Notes: generated by a model from the sequence alone, not told the origin. A stretch of DNA of 28,995 nucleotides from Spirogloea muscicola (GCA_009602725.1 WELB01000166.1:258457-287451); one strand, 5' to 3'; positions 1 to 11,255 are shown, counted from the first letter of the stretch. Made by a program: numbers and translations.

Positions 1-184
1 CCCCTTCCCTTCACATCCTTTAGCCCAGGGGGTATCGCATGGATGATGCATCCGAGCTGCAGAGGCCGGCTTGACCTGCCACCTATTTGCAACGCGATCC
101 GGCTGCGCTCAGCAACCTCAAAACATCATGTCAACCGCATATGCCAAGCCCAATTTCTAGTTCACATTTGATATGGTACAGCAG
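1..184. other. Sequence before the first recognised GT47 exon
   Basis: No coding segment continuing the glycosyltransferase upstream could be recognised. It is either intron (a CAG acceptor lies at 182-184) or 5' leader; an in-frame ATG also occurs at 173 and 185. Confidence 0.4.
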
Positions 185-3100
185 ATGTCTGATCTGTGCT
201 GGAATTTCTACAATGTTGGGGCCTGCAGGCAGCCACTCTGGTACAGATTTCCGAGCCGCGAGCTCCTGTATGGCAACGGAAGCGCCGAGACGCCAGGCTG
301 GTGCAACGTGGACCCGGCCGCGGCCGCCCAGGGCCGCGAGACCGTCCTGCAGCACTGCGACTGCAGCTCCCGCGACGGTCTGCTTGGCGAACTTTGTGAG
401 GTCATGGCCCTCCGTAACCAGAGCTCTACACCCTCAGCCGCGCTCACCTGATGCGTTAGACACTTGAAGCACTGCAGCTCGGTGGCTGTCTGTCAAGCTG
501 CAAGTGGAGTCCTCTGTAATTGTTTCTTGCTGTCGCTCCCACAGCTTGCTGGCTCCAATGTCTGGACTAGAAGCAGTGTGTGCCTGCACAGACCCTAAGC
601 CCTGACTTCTTAACTGTAACCCCTCAAAGTCAAGCCCATCAGCCTGACTCCTTAGCAAGAGCATACACACGACATACATGCTTAGTCACACATCTCAGAC
701 ATGCACACTGGTTCTGACATTTAAAGACATGCCAATTGGAGATTAGAGAAGGAGATGCAGAGCAAGAGAAGGAGAGGGAAGAAGTAGTTAACTTCAAGCT
801 GGCCAAGGAGAAAGGTGTGAGGGTGGGAGGAATAGTTACGTCCTGTATATGTGGCTGAATCTCAATGAGGACCAGGGGTTCCATCGTGCAGGTACCAGTC
901 CAGGAATTCTGCTTCAACCAGTGCTCAGGACACGGCATTTGCAACAATGGCTTCTGCAAGGTCAGCACCGACGACAGCAGCTCACCCAGAATCTGAGTTT
1001 TAGATATTTGTATCCAACTACAAAACCCCAGGCAGTTAGAGCTTTCCTAAACCCAGGAAAGCTCAGGAGGCATAAGCGATGCTTGTTCTTGCTGGTGTTT
1101 AGAGCGATTGGTGAATCAGACTTTGAGCCCATCCCCTGGGATGCCGCGAGGGAGTGAAGAGGGTGAAGCGGCTGCTGATGGATGGAAGTCTCTTATGAAG
1201 GCCACCCTAGTCCATCTTTACAGGGAACACAGAGGCAACTATTGCAGCCTCGTTTGACAAGACCAGATGGCTCACAGGCCAGTGATTAGTAGATGGCGGT
1301 TGGAGGTCTGGTCTCGTCTTATGGGTATAACAAGCTGTCCAGGAACCAGACTGGGGGCAGTCAGAGAGGCTCTAGTAAGGGGAGCAGGAGCACTGCACTT
1401 GTTTCCTTCAGGGATTTCTTAAGTGACTACAAGGAATACGTTTGTGGCGTGCTAACCCACACTTAAGACAGCCCACCTTGAGAAGCTTTCGCCTGATGAG
1501 GAGCGTCACTGCCATTTGGTTGTCTAATCTGAGTCTCGTCTGTTGTCTGGAGAGCGCAGTGCGAAGGTGGGTGGTACGGACTCGACTGCAGCATTGCTGC
1601 TGAATCGGAGTCTGATAATGGGACATCCCTATTGAAAACACCACCAATTGTCACCAGTGAAGATGGCGAGGTCCAGGTGCATCTCATGAACGTGCTGAAC
1701 CCTGAGCCCTGAGGCATTAGCACAAGCCCCTGCTCCTAGAACCCAAGCTGCCAGAATTTTGAACAATTCGATCTTTCACAATTTCATTGGTTGTAGTTGT
1801 CACAGTTTACTTGTCACATTTTGTCTTGGGTGATCAATGGGGCGGAACACCAATACTGCGACCTGTGGTCCGCTCACCACTGGCTTACCTTCAGTTTGTG
1901 GCTCAGAAAATCAATGACATGCCTAACTCCAGCCCTGTGCTTTTATTCTTTTCCAGGGTCGCACAGTGGTCAGGCCACGGCCCCTCATTTACGTCTATGA
2001 TCTCCCTGGATCTCAGAGCTATCACATCTACCAGGTGAACCCCACACTTAATAATTAGCTCAACAAGCTTGCTGGCTAAGTGAAAGATGCATTGGTGGTG
2101 CCAGCATCCACCTGTGCCAGCGCTTCAATTAACCTCTAATTGAGCAGTTGGCGTGATTGGTCCAATGGCTGGCCATAAAAGGCCATCACCGGCTGCATTA
2201 CTCGGGCAGACTGGGATTATGGTAGTGTTAAGCTCTTTATACACAAGCGGTCGAGCATGCAGTGTCCCCTTGCCACCCTCTTGACGCTGCCAGCTGAGAC
2301 TGTGCACCGTCTCAGGGCCGGATGCAACGGCGCGCATGCGCCCTCCGGGAGTATGGCTGGTCCAACGAGACCTGGTACATCAACGGCCTCTATGGCCTCG
2401 AGGTATGACTCCTAGTCAGGGCCCTCAGCCTGAGCAGGGCAGGTATCACCAAGCCCAAGTGCGCGGCGCTTGCCTTAGCCAAGGCTTGGGCACCTGGAGC
2501 CATACTCTGCGACCGTCTCGAGTGCATCAGCATCAGCCTCTGGGGATTCTGAACATGATGCTCACAATTCTTCCTTAGCGGTTCTTGTAGGTGCTGGTGA
2601 CGGAGGGCTTGCTCGCAAGCGAGCACCGCACCTTGAACGCAGAGGAGGCGGACTACTTCTACGTCCCCGTGCTGGGAGGCTGTGCTGTGGGGCGGGCCGA
2701 CGACTCCCCCCGCAATGATATGCAGGTCTGCAATCAGACCTTCATGCATAGCTCCAGTCGTTTGCTTAAGAGCGTACCAGTTTGCCACTTATCTAAGTGC
2801 TTCACGATCAGTGTCATGAATACAATGTGACACGAGCAGCGAGATACTCTGGTCGTCCATGTGCAGCATAGGTACAATAACTCGAGGCCATGGCTGTCTG
2901 CGGAGATCTACCGGGAAGCATACGAGCATATACAGAGCAACTATTCATACTGGAATCGCAGTCAGGGCAGAGACCACATCTGGGTCTGCCTCCTAAGCTT
3001 CTGTCCCGCTCTCAATCTGCACCTATTTCTTATCAGGGTCCAAAAGTCTGGATCCATCTGGGCTTGCACCAGTCATGGAAGCCCGCACTGCTCACTTGGG

Positions 3101-5516
3101 CTTGTAGCATACATCATCTAGATTCTCCATGATTGATAAATTACAATAATGGAGTTGCAATGCTTAAGGAGTGAGGAAGAGCAACGGACCCTGAGTTCAG
3201 AGAGCCGCACATTGAACACACTGAGTTAAGCAACTCGAGCTGAGCTTCCAAACCCTGGCCCGTGCGGCTCCTGCAGGTCTTCTCGCACGACGAGGGAGCC
3301 TGCTACGCCCCGCAGGCCATCTGGAGCGGCATCATGCTGTCCCACTGGGGCAACACTGGCAGCTCGCACCCCGGAGTCACGTCGGCGTATTGGTGGGACC
3401 GGTGGGACGTCATGCCATTCACACTCCGCGGCAGCCATCCGTGCTACGACCCCAGCAAGGACGTCGTGCTGCCGGCTTGGAAGCCCCCCATCTTCGTCAA
3501 GGCGTCGCTGCGGCAGTGGGAGAGGTGTGCAGCTAATGCATGTCCATTTGCTCCTAACCGAAGAGCCCTGAACCAAGTTAAGCCTAGACCTGACTCTAGA
3601 CCCTCTGGACCTGCTAATTTAGAACCAAGTTAAGCCCTTGTAGTCGTGACGACAGATTTGTAACCGAGCTGAAATTGTTGTCAAGTCCGCCCAGCTCAGC
3701 CCGTGACACTGAGCTGCCTGCGAACAGGCCCCTCTTGGAGCGCCCAACTTTGTTCTACTTTGCTGGCGACCTGGGCTTCCGGTACCAGCCCGGGCGGCCG
3801 GATCCACGGTAAGTGTGCTTAACAGTTATGTATAATGCCGCAACTTTTAAGTTTCAGGCGGGCTCTGTACTTAGGCCCGCCCGCTGCTTGCTGGAGAGCT
3901 CCATCTTAATCAGATATCTCTTACCTGCGCTTTCAGCTTTGTGAGCTGAAACTAATTGTCAATCCCAAGTCTAATGGGCTGCCTTGACCACATTTTGAGA
4001 GCGCTAATAGATGCCCTTGCATGCTAGTCTTTGCTGATTCGTACGTCTGGTCGGGTGGTCATGTCGCAGCTACAGCATGGGCATCCGGCCGAGGGTGGCG
4101 GAGCTCTTCGGCAGCGTCCCAGACAAAAACGGCTCGCTTGGGTCGCTCGCAGAGGCCAGCGTTGTGGTGGCCACTGGCCACACAGAGGACTATGACAAGC
4201 AGCTGTCATCGTCGCGCTTTTGCGGGGTCTTCCCGGGCGACGGCTTCAGTGCTCGCATGGAGGACGCAGTCATGCATGGGTGCATCCCCGTCATAGTACA
4301 GGTGAAGCCCTTTCACTGCCTGCATCTTCCACATTAAATTTAATGACTTTCAAACCCCGTATTAAAGTCATGAAAGTGCATCTGAGAGGGCAGAAGTGGC
4401 TGTCAACATACTGACTTCATGCCTCAATTGTAACCAATTGGGCATGACCTTGTTCTATGTGTCCTTCAATCTACACCTCATCTCCTTGGGAGGGGTCTGC
4501 TGTGCTGCCATGTAGCGCTGGCAGACTACTTGCAGTTAGATAAGAGCATGCTTTGACACATGCATCCCTCACTATGGCTTTGGATCCTACATTCTAAACC
4601 TCTGAATGTGTAATATACCCTGAATTTTAGCAATTTACCTGCATTCGTGACTGTCTCGTGTGGCGGCAGGATGGCATACACCTGCCTTTTGAGAACTTCC
4701 TGGACTATGCCAGCTTCTCAGTCCGAGTCGCCGAGGCGGACATCCCCAAGCTGGTTACCATCTTGAAGGTGCTGAACACAGTAGCTTTTTAGATGCACAT
4801 CCATCTAATTGACTTGCTTGTGCCTAATTGCGCGTTTTGTGAAAGCAGAATTTTGGGTTTCTCTCAAGCTGGTCGTCTCTCTCAAGGATTGAATGTCTGA
4901 CCTGAGCTTTTGACCTGCTTCACAAACAACTAAATGCCAACACACAGCTAATTGATACCTGGCTGGAGGACTGCCTCTATTGATGACCTTAGTTATGCAT
5001 CATTGCCATCACAAAATTGGTCGGTGACTTGGTTCCTGGCTTCTCCTTGGCAGGCGTACAGCGAGCAGCAAGTACAGCGGCTGTGGGAGGGCGTGCAGGG
5101 CATTTGGCAGCGCTGGTCTTGGCACTCCGTCATCCGCTTGGAGACAGAGCGCCAGCGGGCGCTTGCACGCCCGACCTCGCCGTTTGTCGACGAGCTGGAC
5201 GCGCTCACGTCCGATGACGCGTTTGCCACTCTGCTCCAGGTACAGTTGATGGAGAGCTTGACATCCACTTGATTAGCCACATGACAATATAGCCCACAGT
5301 TGACAGGCTGATTTCTTCCACAATCAAGTACACTAACATTCTTGATCACGTTTTCATCTTTTATAGCACTCGATGATATTGGGAGGCAGCTTCGTGTGCT
5401 ACAGTAGTATATCACAATTATATATATTTTTGCAGGTCCTGCACTACAAGCTCTACCACGACCAGTGGCGGGTCCACAGGAAAACTGGAGGCGAGCCAGT
5501 GAATGTGAGACAATGA
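185..5516 (+). CDS. GT47/exostosin-family glycosyltransferase with EGF-like modules
   Basis: Probable Golgi glycosyltransferase of the exostosin fold (GT47). Exons read as 185-400, 892-960, 1560-1676, 1957-2034, 2316-2402, 2591-2725, 2867-2983, 3277-3524, 3728-3808, 4070-4301, 4670-4768, 5054-5239, 5436-5516, giving 581 codons plus TGA; all borders are GT/AG and all phases agree. The first exons hold cysteine clusters typical of EGF modules: CDCSS...GELCE, then CFNQCSGHGICNNGFCK joined to CEGGWYGLDCS. The GT47 part starts at RPLIYVYDLPG, then YGLE, EEADYFYVPV, RDHIW/VFSHDEGACYAP, FYFAGDLGFRY, and the C-terminal signature SRFCGVFPGDGFSARMEDA, GCIPVIVQ/DGIHLPFENFLDY. The 5' end is unsettled: 185 follows a CAG acceptor, so this may be an internal exon, and the membrane anchor expected of the family is not seen. 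The acceptor sugar cannot be inferred. Confidence 0.88.
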
Positions 5517-5983
5517 GCCTCGTCCAGTCCATTGGCTAATGAAGGAGCCTGGCAGTCCGCTCGAGCTGAACTCGTCGTCTGCAAGTGGCTGAGAGCTCCT
5601 GAGTGAAAAGTCGCCACTATTCTTCATTGTTCTCTTTTAGGACTTTCATTGCTCTCTTTCAGAGCATTGTGTTTGCGTTGAGTACTCCCTGGTTCGCATC
5701 ATTCAAGCTTAGCTAACCTGGTTGGAGCATGCGAATGCTCATTACATTCACCTTGGGGCTCTGCGACGACTTGACACTTGGCCAACACAAGAGTCTATGC
5801 AGATGGCACCCAGGAGGTTCTGCTGGAATGCTCTCCTTGTCTCTCCTTGTCTCGTTATGACCCGAGTACAATCCGAGTCCACTCTCGAGAAAAGGGCCGG
5901 CTTGCAGTGCCGCGCTTCTACGACCAGGCTGATGTTGTCTTGTGCAGTAATACACGTCTTTGTGAGGGCCTTGAGATGGCCCT
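5517..5983. other. Downstream region of the GT47 gene, no gene seen
   Basis: Presumed 3' UTR and spacer. It contains a short imperfect duplication of a TTCATTG-TCTCTTT motif near 5620-5665. No coding exon or clear polyadenylation motif was recognised. Confidence 0.4.
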
Positions 5984-5988
5984 TTCGG

Positions 5989-6026
5989 TTCCAGCCCCTA
6001 TCCTCAACGGGCGAGCCCTTTCTTCC
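5989..6026 (+). mobile_element. 38-bp half-hairpin insertion with TTCGG direct repeats
   Basis: A copy of the last 38 bp of the local repeat family: it starts at TTCCAGCCCC (right arm of the family hairpin), passes through GGGCGAGC and ends in CTTTCTTCC. It is flanked by TTCGG at 5984-5988 and 6027-6031, as expected of a target-site duplication. Confidence 0.6.
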
Positions 6027-6047
6027 TTCGGACTTTTCTTTTTGGAG

Positions 6048-6094
6048 AAAGAAAGGGCTCGCCCAGTTAGGATATGGGCTGGAAAAGCCAGCCT
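6048..6094 (-). mobile_element. Inverted copy of the repeat 3' end, hairpin complete
   Basis: Read on the minus strand it gives GGCTGG-CTTTT-CCAGCC followed by a GGGCGAGCCCTTTCTT end. It faces the plus-strand copy at 5989-6026, so the pair forms an imperfect inverted repeat of about 100 bp. Confidence 0.65.
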
Positions 6095-6291
6095 GGCAGG
6101 CCATCTGAGAGTATGCTACGGGAGCTGCCGAGGAGGAAGGATTGCACAGGTTTTGGAGGAATCCAACGCCCATCTGTCAGAGGAAGGGCTCCCAATTAGA
6201 GGCCAAAGAAATGAACGAAGAAGCGGCTCTCCCAAAGCGGCCGAGGGCTTTGAACAGCCAGCTCGAACCGAGTTGACGAGGTCCGAAGGGG

Positions 6292-6293
<2 letters not shown>

Positions 6294-6379
<86 letters not shown>
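6294..6379. repeat. (GA)n microsatellite
   Basis: Uninterrupted GA dinucleotide run of about 86 bp ending at an N (6380), so its true length is uncertain. It lies directly next to a minus-strand repeat tail (GAGGTCCGAAGGGGCC), the same position as in the run at the window end. Confidence 0.95.
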
Positions 6380-6404
6380 NGAGGACCGGCCGGCGGCCCT
6401 ACCA

Positions 6405-6703
6405 GAAAGCTGATCGAGTCTTGGCTGGTGGAACAAGGCCTCGTCAGTTGCCGTTGGGTACGCCGTTAGCGGCCTCTACGGACCTACTTCCAGGAGCCTA
6501 GCATCTCTTAGCAGGGGTTACTGAGTGATTCGTAGCTGCTTTGCTTCTCTGTGTGCTTGTTTTCCTCAGCGCTTCCCCTGGCCCCCTTCTCGTACTCTGT
6601 TCATTCTTTTTTGGGCTGGCTTTTCCAGCCCCTATTCTTAATGGGCGAGCACTTTCTTTCTTCTTTTCCAGCCCCTATCCTCAATGGGCGAGCACTTTCT
6701 TCT
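6405..6703 (+). mobile_element. LINE-like remnant: decayed ORF end, 3' tail, second tail insertion
   Basis: It begins with a degenerate ORF segment also found at 11365 (AGAAAGCTGATCGAG...), ends the frame at CAGGGGTTACTGA, then continues into the shared tail (CTTCCCCTGGCCCCCTTCTC, GGGCTGG-CTTTT-CCAGCCC, GGGCGAGCACTTTCTT). Within the CTT-rich end a further unit starting TTCCAGCCCC at 6666 repeats the last 38 bp, so a half-hairpin copy landed in the tail of the first. Confidence 0.6.
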
Positions 6704-6711
6704 TCTACGTG

Positions 6712-6810
6712 CTGACTTGTGGTTACTGAGCGGGCCAGCTTAGCCGCAGGTGCTATATACCTGTCACTGTGCTTGCCCTCGTACATTGGCCACTCAGGCC
6801 CTCCCTCAGT
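6712..6810 (+). mobile_element. Remnant of a second LINE-like subfamily (C-terminus and 3' UTR)
   Basis: The stretch reads GTGCTGACTTGTGGTTACTG followed by AGCGGGCCAGCTTAGC, and is homologous to 11150-11255. The frame ends with a decayed L-T-x-G-Y-stop. Its 3' UTR lacks the GGGCTGG hairpin in this window. Confidence 0.5.
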
Positions 6811-8016
6811 CAACACAACCCCTATCCAGCGGCGGCGGCCGTCCGCTGCGGCGGCGGCGGCGCTTGCAGTGGTGGTCAGCAAGTCCCAAAGCAAGAGTTC
6901 GATAGACTTATGTACAATAGACAGTCTACAGATATGTGAATTTCTTGTTTGCGACAGTTACCTGGGCTTTGTGTGAGTGGATGCTAAAGGATGCCAGCCT
7001 TTGTGAAATGGAAGGTTGGAAGGTGCAAGACGACAAACGTGCTATTTGGCACGACCGACACATCTTGTTTACGACAGCTGCCTGAGTAACTGGAGATGTG
7101 ACTGTAAGGGACTGTAAGTAGGCTGCATGAAGATGACAGCCTATGCCAACTGCCAAAGCTGAAAGCTGCGGGATGAGTACTTTTGTGTGCAGGCCCGAGA
7201 CAGGGTGGGCGTGGTGGCCAGCCATGCAGCACGGTCATGTCATGTGCGGAGGGCACTGAGTGCCTGGAGTCAATAAAACTTGGACATGCAGTATTATTTT
7301 CGAGCTGCAAATGTCAGCAGCAAGGACGCCATTGAAAGGTCCAACAAATCCTTACCAATGCAAGCGGCGAGTGAGTAGAGCATGCACAGGCACAACATGG
7401 GAGCGACCTTGTGCAGCTCTTGTGCAAATTCTGAGCTTGACTCCACTTGCCAGCTGGGCGTGTCATGGACCGTCATCCAGATATAGGTTGCACTATCTAC
7501 TGCCTTCACTACAAGTACATTGGCAATCCTTAATAACACAAACCCATCAATCATTGGCAATCCCTAACAACACAAACCCATCAATACGTTATACGACTGA
7601 GGCTGTTGCAAGGTGTAAGACCTGAGGCGCTTTGTAAGTTTAGCACTCGACATTGCAACTTCTTTACCAGTTGTGGTGGTGATATCTGATGCTAAGTGCC
7701 GGGCTACATTTACGAGGGCCACAAGTGGTGGCTGACAGGACCTTAAGCTCAGTGGCGGCCACGGCGGAATTAAGAGGATGTCGGGCGGCCAACTCAATGA
7801 GGTCTGAAAAGAAAAACTTCATGTATAGGACAGCATTGCCAATCCTACAAGATGGGCAATGCTGTGGTTGGCACAGTCAAAGTTATACAGAGCTACCACT
7901 TCTTAGAGGAAAGTGACACCGTGGTCACTAAGCGAGCGTCCACCCACGCAGCACGAATGATAACATAATGGAGATAGAGGCTGGCAAGGTGGTGTAGTGC
8001 ACGCACTTTGTCGACA
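6811..8016. other. Spacer and presumed 3' UTR of the PC-esterase gene
   Basis: No coding exon recognised on either strand. It includes a GGC/GCG-rich patch at 6825-6875, the tandem duplication at 7518-7585, and the likely 3' UTR of the minus-strand PC-esterase just below 8017. Confidence 0.4.
7518..7585. repeat. Two-copy 34-bp tandem duplication
   Basis: Units 7518-7551 and 7552-7585 both read CATTGGCAATCC-TAA-AACACAAACCCATCAAT and differ at two positions (T/C), so the duplication is fairly recent. Confidence 0.9.
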
Positions 8017-10849
8017 TCAGACGACGAAGCAGTGCTTGGAGGGCGCGTTGGCACCATCAGGACACATGATGGATGCGCCGGTGCGGTACATCGTGTCAAA
8101 AACGGGCGCCCACCAGTCGGGCACGTAGGCAAAGTGCGTGCAGTCGCGGCGGGCCTGGCCCTCATGCCGCGCAAAGTGGAACTCGTGCATGTCCATCTCC
8201 CAGAACGCCGACTGCACTGCCACGCTGCGCTTGCCCGCCTCCTCTTCCATTATGTCATCCCGCCACAGCTGCAAGCAGCGCAGCAGGCGTGCAGTGAAGT
8301 GGTCAGTGACGAGGCACTCTGCAAGGCATGGCAACGCACTAAGCAGGAGTACTTCCAGCCCTCCACCCTTACCTGCGACTCAATGTTCTTAGCTGCGTGG
8401 CACGTCATGAGCGCGGCAGTGGCGTCGTCTGTCTCGGGCTTGGAGAAGGCCCCGGAGCCGTCGGTGGAGTAGAAGTGCTGCGGCAGCATGCCGCGGAAGA
8501 AGCCGAGCTTGCCGGGCTGGCGACTGAGGCGCTCAATGCGGCCCGCTAACTCGGCCACGTGCTGCCGCAGCTCCTCGGGCTGCGACTCCACCTCCATGTG
8601 ATAGTGCAGGCCCAGATTTGGTATGACCTGCGGGAGGAGGAAGCCAGTGAGAAAAAGACCCAGATCCTCAGGTGGCGAGCAGATGAGGAGGAAGGACGGT
8701 GGCGCGGAGGATTTTGAGGAGGCCGCAGGGCCTCCGATGCACGGGAAGAGGGGTAGGGGGAGTGAAGTGGGGGGACTGGAAAGAGAGGGAGGGAAGTGGA
8801 GGAGGGAGATAACAGCGGCGCCTCACCACGTCGCTGGTCTCAAAGATGTGGTCGAGCACGGCGGGGTAGAGCACGTACTGCGCCGGCCATGGCTTCTTGT
8901 CGTCCACCATCAGCTTGTACACTGCCACGGCAGCGCTCTAGCAAGCTCAGGCCGCAGCAGCACGGGGGGCCCGGCAGATGGCTGGCCAGCAGGCTTTGCC
9001 AAGGCAGCCGGAGCCAGCATTGGTGTCGGCGGCGGAGGCAACTCACCACGGTAGTAGCTCCAGGTCATGTTGCGGAAGGGCCCGCCAAGGTGGTAGGTCG
9101 TGACCCACGTGTCACAATGGCGGTCATGCCACTCGCAGTACTCCTTGTCCAAGCTGTTTGCGTCCACCAGCACGCGCCGCTTGGCCAGGTCCTCGCGCGT
9201 GTCTGCCGCTGTCCCGTTGCAGTAGTACCTGTACATCGGCACGGGCCACCCACTGAGTGGCAACCATAGCACTCTGAATCTTATCCTCCAGCATAAACAT
9301 CAGAACGCGGCTGCTGATATAGGGAAAGCGGCTGTAGATGCCAGCCAGAAACATACAGAGCGTGTTCATGATGTAATAAGCGGCGCCACAGGCTAGGCAA
9401 ACAGGGCGCTCTTAGTGCCACCATGTCAGCAATAAGAATTCAGATGAGCTGATGGGAGGAAGAGCAACCCCGCTGAGCATGGGAGGGACAGGGAAATGGA
9501 GAGAAGGTTGCGGAGAGAGAGGAGGGTGGGAGGGGCTTGGATTTGAAGGAGGTTGAGGGGGGGGGAGGGTCGATGGTGGCATACGTGCGGTCGAGGAGTG
9601 TGATGTACTCCTCGTAGCCAAGCTTCTGGAGGGAGAGGATCAGCATGTCGTGCACCTGGTGCGTGAGGGAGTCCCCCAGCAGCGCCACGCTCTTGCCGGC
9701 CAAGAGCTGCAAAAAAAAAGAGCGGCCGCAGTAGTGCTCAGGACAATAAGTACAAAGCAAAAGTGGAGTTGAGGGCTGTGACCGGGACGTGAGGGAGGGA
9801 GGAAGGGTGTGAGAGGCGAGAGAAGGGCTACCGCCAAGAAGCGCATGTGACATAGGAGGGAGAGGAAGGAGGCGGTGGAGGACGGCGGAAGTAAGTAAGG
9901 GTGCTATCGAAATGTAAGAACTTCGCTTGCAACCCCGGCAGGAGTGCATAAGAAGAGATTGTACAGCCTTGAGCAGCAGGAAGAAAGCGCTCGCTATACC
10001 AAAGAGAGGACAGCCACGTGCATGCAAAGCTGATAGAGGAGACATTGTCACACTGAAGGAAGGAAAGATAGAAGATTGCAGCTGCTGGATTCAAAAGAGC
10101 GGCTATAAAAGCCAGCCAGGTGCACACAGAGGGTCTTCATGACCATGTTAGCGGAGCCACAGGCTAAGCAGACACGGCGCTCTTAGTACCCTAAGGGAGG
10201 GAAGGGAGGTAGCGAGGCTCACCAGAGCGACGTCGAGGGCATTGTGGACGCGGGAGCCGTCGAGGCGCACAAAGGCGAAGCGGCCGACGCCCTCGGGGAC
10301 ACGCCAGTTGGTCTTGTGGACGTTGGGCGAGCCAGGGCGGCCAAAGATGCGCGCCCACTTGAAGGATCGGCCGTCGCGCGTCGCGCCCAGGCCGTCCATG
10401 TCCACCTCCTGCGCCAGCGCCTCCTCAACCTCCGCCAGCATCTCGCGCCGGTGAGGCACCCCACTGGTAGCAGAGTCTGTGTAATCCCTACTCGCCACTT
10501 CTGCTTCAGTCTCGGCTCCCAATGCTTCCTCCTCTGCCGCAGTCTCCGCTGCCGATGCTGCCTCTCTTGCTGCAGTCTCCGCAGCCAATGGTGCCTGCAT
10601 AGCCGCAGTCGTGACAGGTGTACTGGCGTTGCCGTGGCCGGAGCTGCGGGGGGCGGCGGCCGCAGCCTCGGCGAGAAGGTCGTCGAGGGTGTCAAAATCC
10701 CAGTGGCTGGCTGCCACCGCCGCGGCCTCAAACGCGCTGTCGATGCCGGCGCCGGCGCCGCCGCCGCGGGGGCTCAGGCCGCACATGGGCAGCGGCGTGC
10801 CGGCGGGGTGGTGCTGCGGCCACGGGCCCAGCGCCACGGCGAGGAGGTC
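8017..10849 (-). CDS. PC-esterase (PMR5/TBL/Cas1p-like SGNH acyl-esterase or O-acetyltransferase), 5' partial
   Basis: Enzyme family that adds or removes acyl groups, usually acetyl, on cell-surface glycans in the secretory pathway. Exons on the minus strand: >10849-10223, 9706-9585, 9228-9047, 8921-8827, 8627-8373, 8316-8017 (TGA); phases agree and about 526 codons are visible. Block I follows the first intron: LLAGKSVALLGDSLTHQVHD, with the nucleophile Ser in GDS. The C-terminal exon holds the D-x-x-H pair in RRDCTHFAYVPDWW. Between them lie the typical YCEWH...C..W segment and MLPQHFYSTDG. Upstream of GDS is an Ala/Glu-rich, low-complexity region. The start codon and any signal anchor lie in the assembly gap. 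The last acceptor (AG before TGC at 8316) is the least certain border. Substrate is unknown. Confidence 0.85.
9307..9460. repeat. Dispersed intronic repeat, copy 1
   Basis: Lies in the intron between PC-esterase exons 2 and 3. It shares GCGGCTGCTGATAT, then GCCAGCCAG, CCACAGGCTAGGCAAACAGG, GCGCTCTTAGT and TTCAGATGAGCTGA with copies at 10096 and 19094. On the minus strand it has a GGCTGGC...CAGCC hairpin like that of the LINE-like tails. Confidence 0.75.
10096..10200. repeat. Dispersed intronic repeat, copy 2 (shorter)
   Basis: Lies in the first intron of the PC-esterase gene. It matches copies 1 and 3 in GCGGCTATAAAAGCCAGCC, TCATGACC, AGCCACAGGCTAAGCAGAC and GCGCTCTTAGTACC, but lacks both ends of the longer copies. 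Confidence 0.7.
10498..10615. repeat. Degenerate coding tandem repeat in PC-esterase exon 1
   Basis: A GCAGTCTCCGC-GCC-ATG motif recurs about four times and encodes Ala/Glu-rich AETAA-like segments on the minus strand. It looks like a disordered linker between membrane anchor and enzyme domain. Confidence 0.55.
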
Positions 10850-11106
10850 NNNNNNNNNNNNNNNNNNNNNNNNNNNNNNNNNNNNNNNNNNNNNNNNNNN
10901 NNNNNNNNNNNNNNNNNNNNNNNNNNNNNNNNNNNNNNNNNNNNNNNNNNNNNNNNNNNNNNNNNNNNNNNNNNNNNNNNNNNNNNNNNNNNNNNNNNNN
11001 NNNNNNNNNNNNNNNNNNNNNNNNNNNNNNNNNNNNNNNNNNNNNNNNNNNNNNNNNNNNNNNNNNNNNNNNNNNNNNNNNNNNNNNNNNNNNNNNNNNN
11101 NNNNNN
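10850..11106. other. Assembly gap (257 N)
   Basis: Run of N between the PC-esterase first exon and the repeat field. It hides the PC-esterase start and promoter, and its real length is unknown. Confidence 1.
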
Positions 11107-11255
11107 GCAGAAGGGCTCCGTTCCTGGCATCTAGTATTCATGCATCGAGTAGTGACCTTTATGTTTTGACCCGTGGTTATTGAGCGGGTCAATCTGCTGT
11201 AGGTTATGTAGATTTTTAGATGTGCTTGCCTTTGTACCTGGCCATTTGGCCTACA
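11107..11255 (+). mobile_element. LINE-like remnant, second subfamily
   Basis: The reading frame just after the gap ends SSDLYVLTRGY-stop (stop near 11183), followed by a 3' UTR (GAGCGGGTCAATCTGC...) that matches 6712-6810. Confidence 0.55.

Noticed and set aside
5989-6094. MITE with terminal inverted repeats
   Set aside because: The arms are two copies of the dispersed repeat tail in opposite orientation; the left copy alone carries its own TTCGG direct repeats, so the pair is better explained by separate insertions.
6116-6436. Open frames with long Arg-Glu or Ser-Leu dipeptide runs
   Set aside because: They are translations of the GA microsatellite, which stays open in every frame, and of flanking repeat tails.
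8008-8472. Plus-strand open frame of about 154 codons
   Set aside because: Antisense to the two last PC-esterase exons, where catalytic motifs and splice sites clearly favour the minus strand.
9640-9846. Retention of the first PC-esterase intron in frame
   Set aside because: The stretch before the LLAGKSVALLGDS exon is pyrimidine-rich on the minus strand and ends in TTTGCAG, a clear acceptor; splicing gives DVAL joined to LLAGKS.
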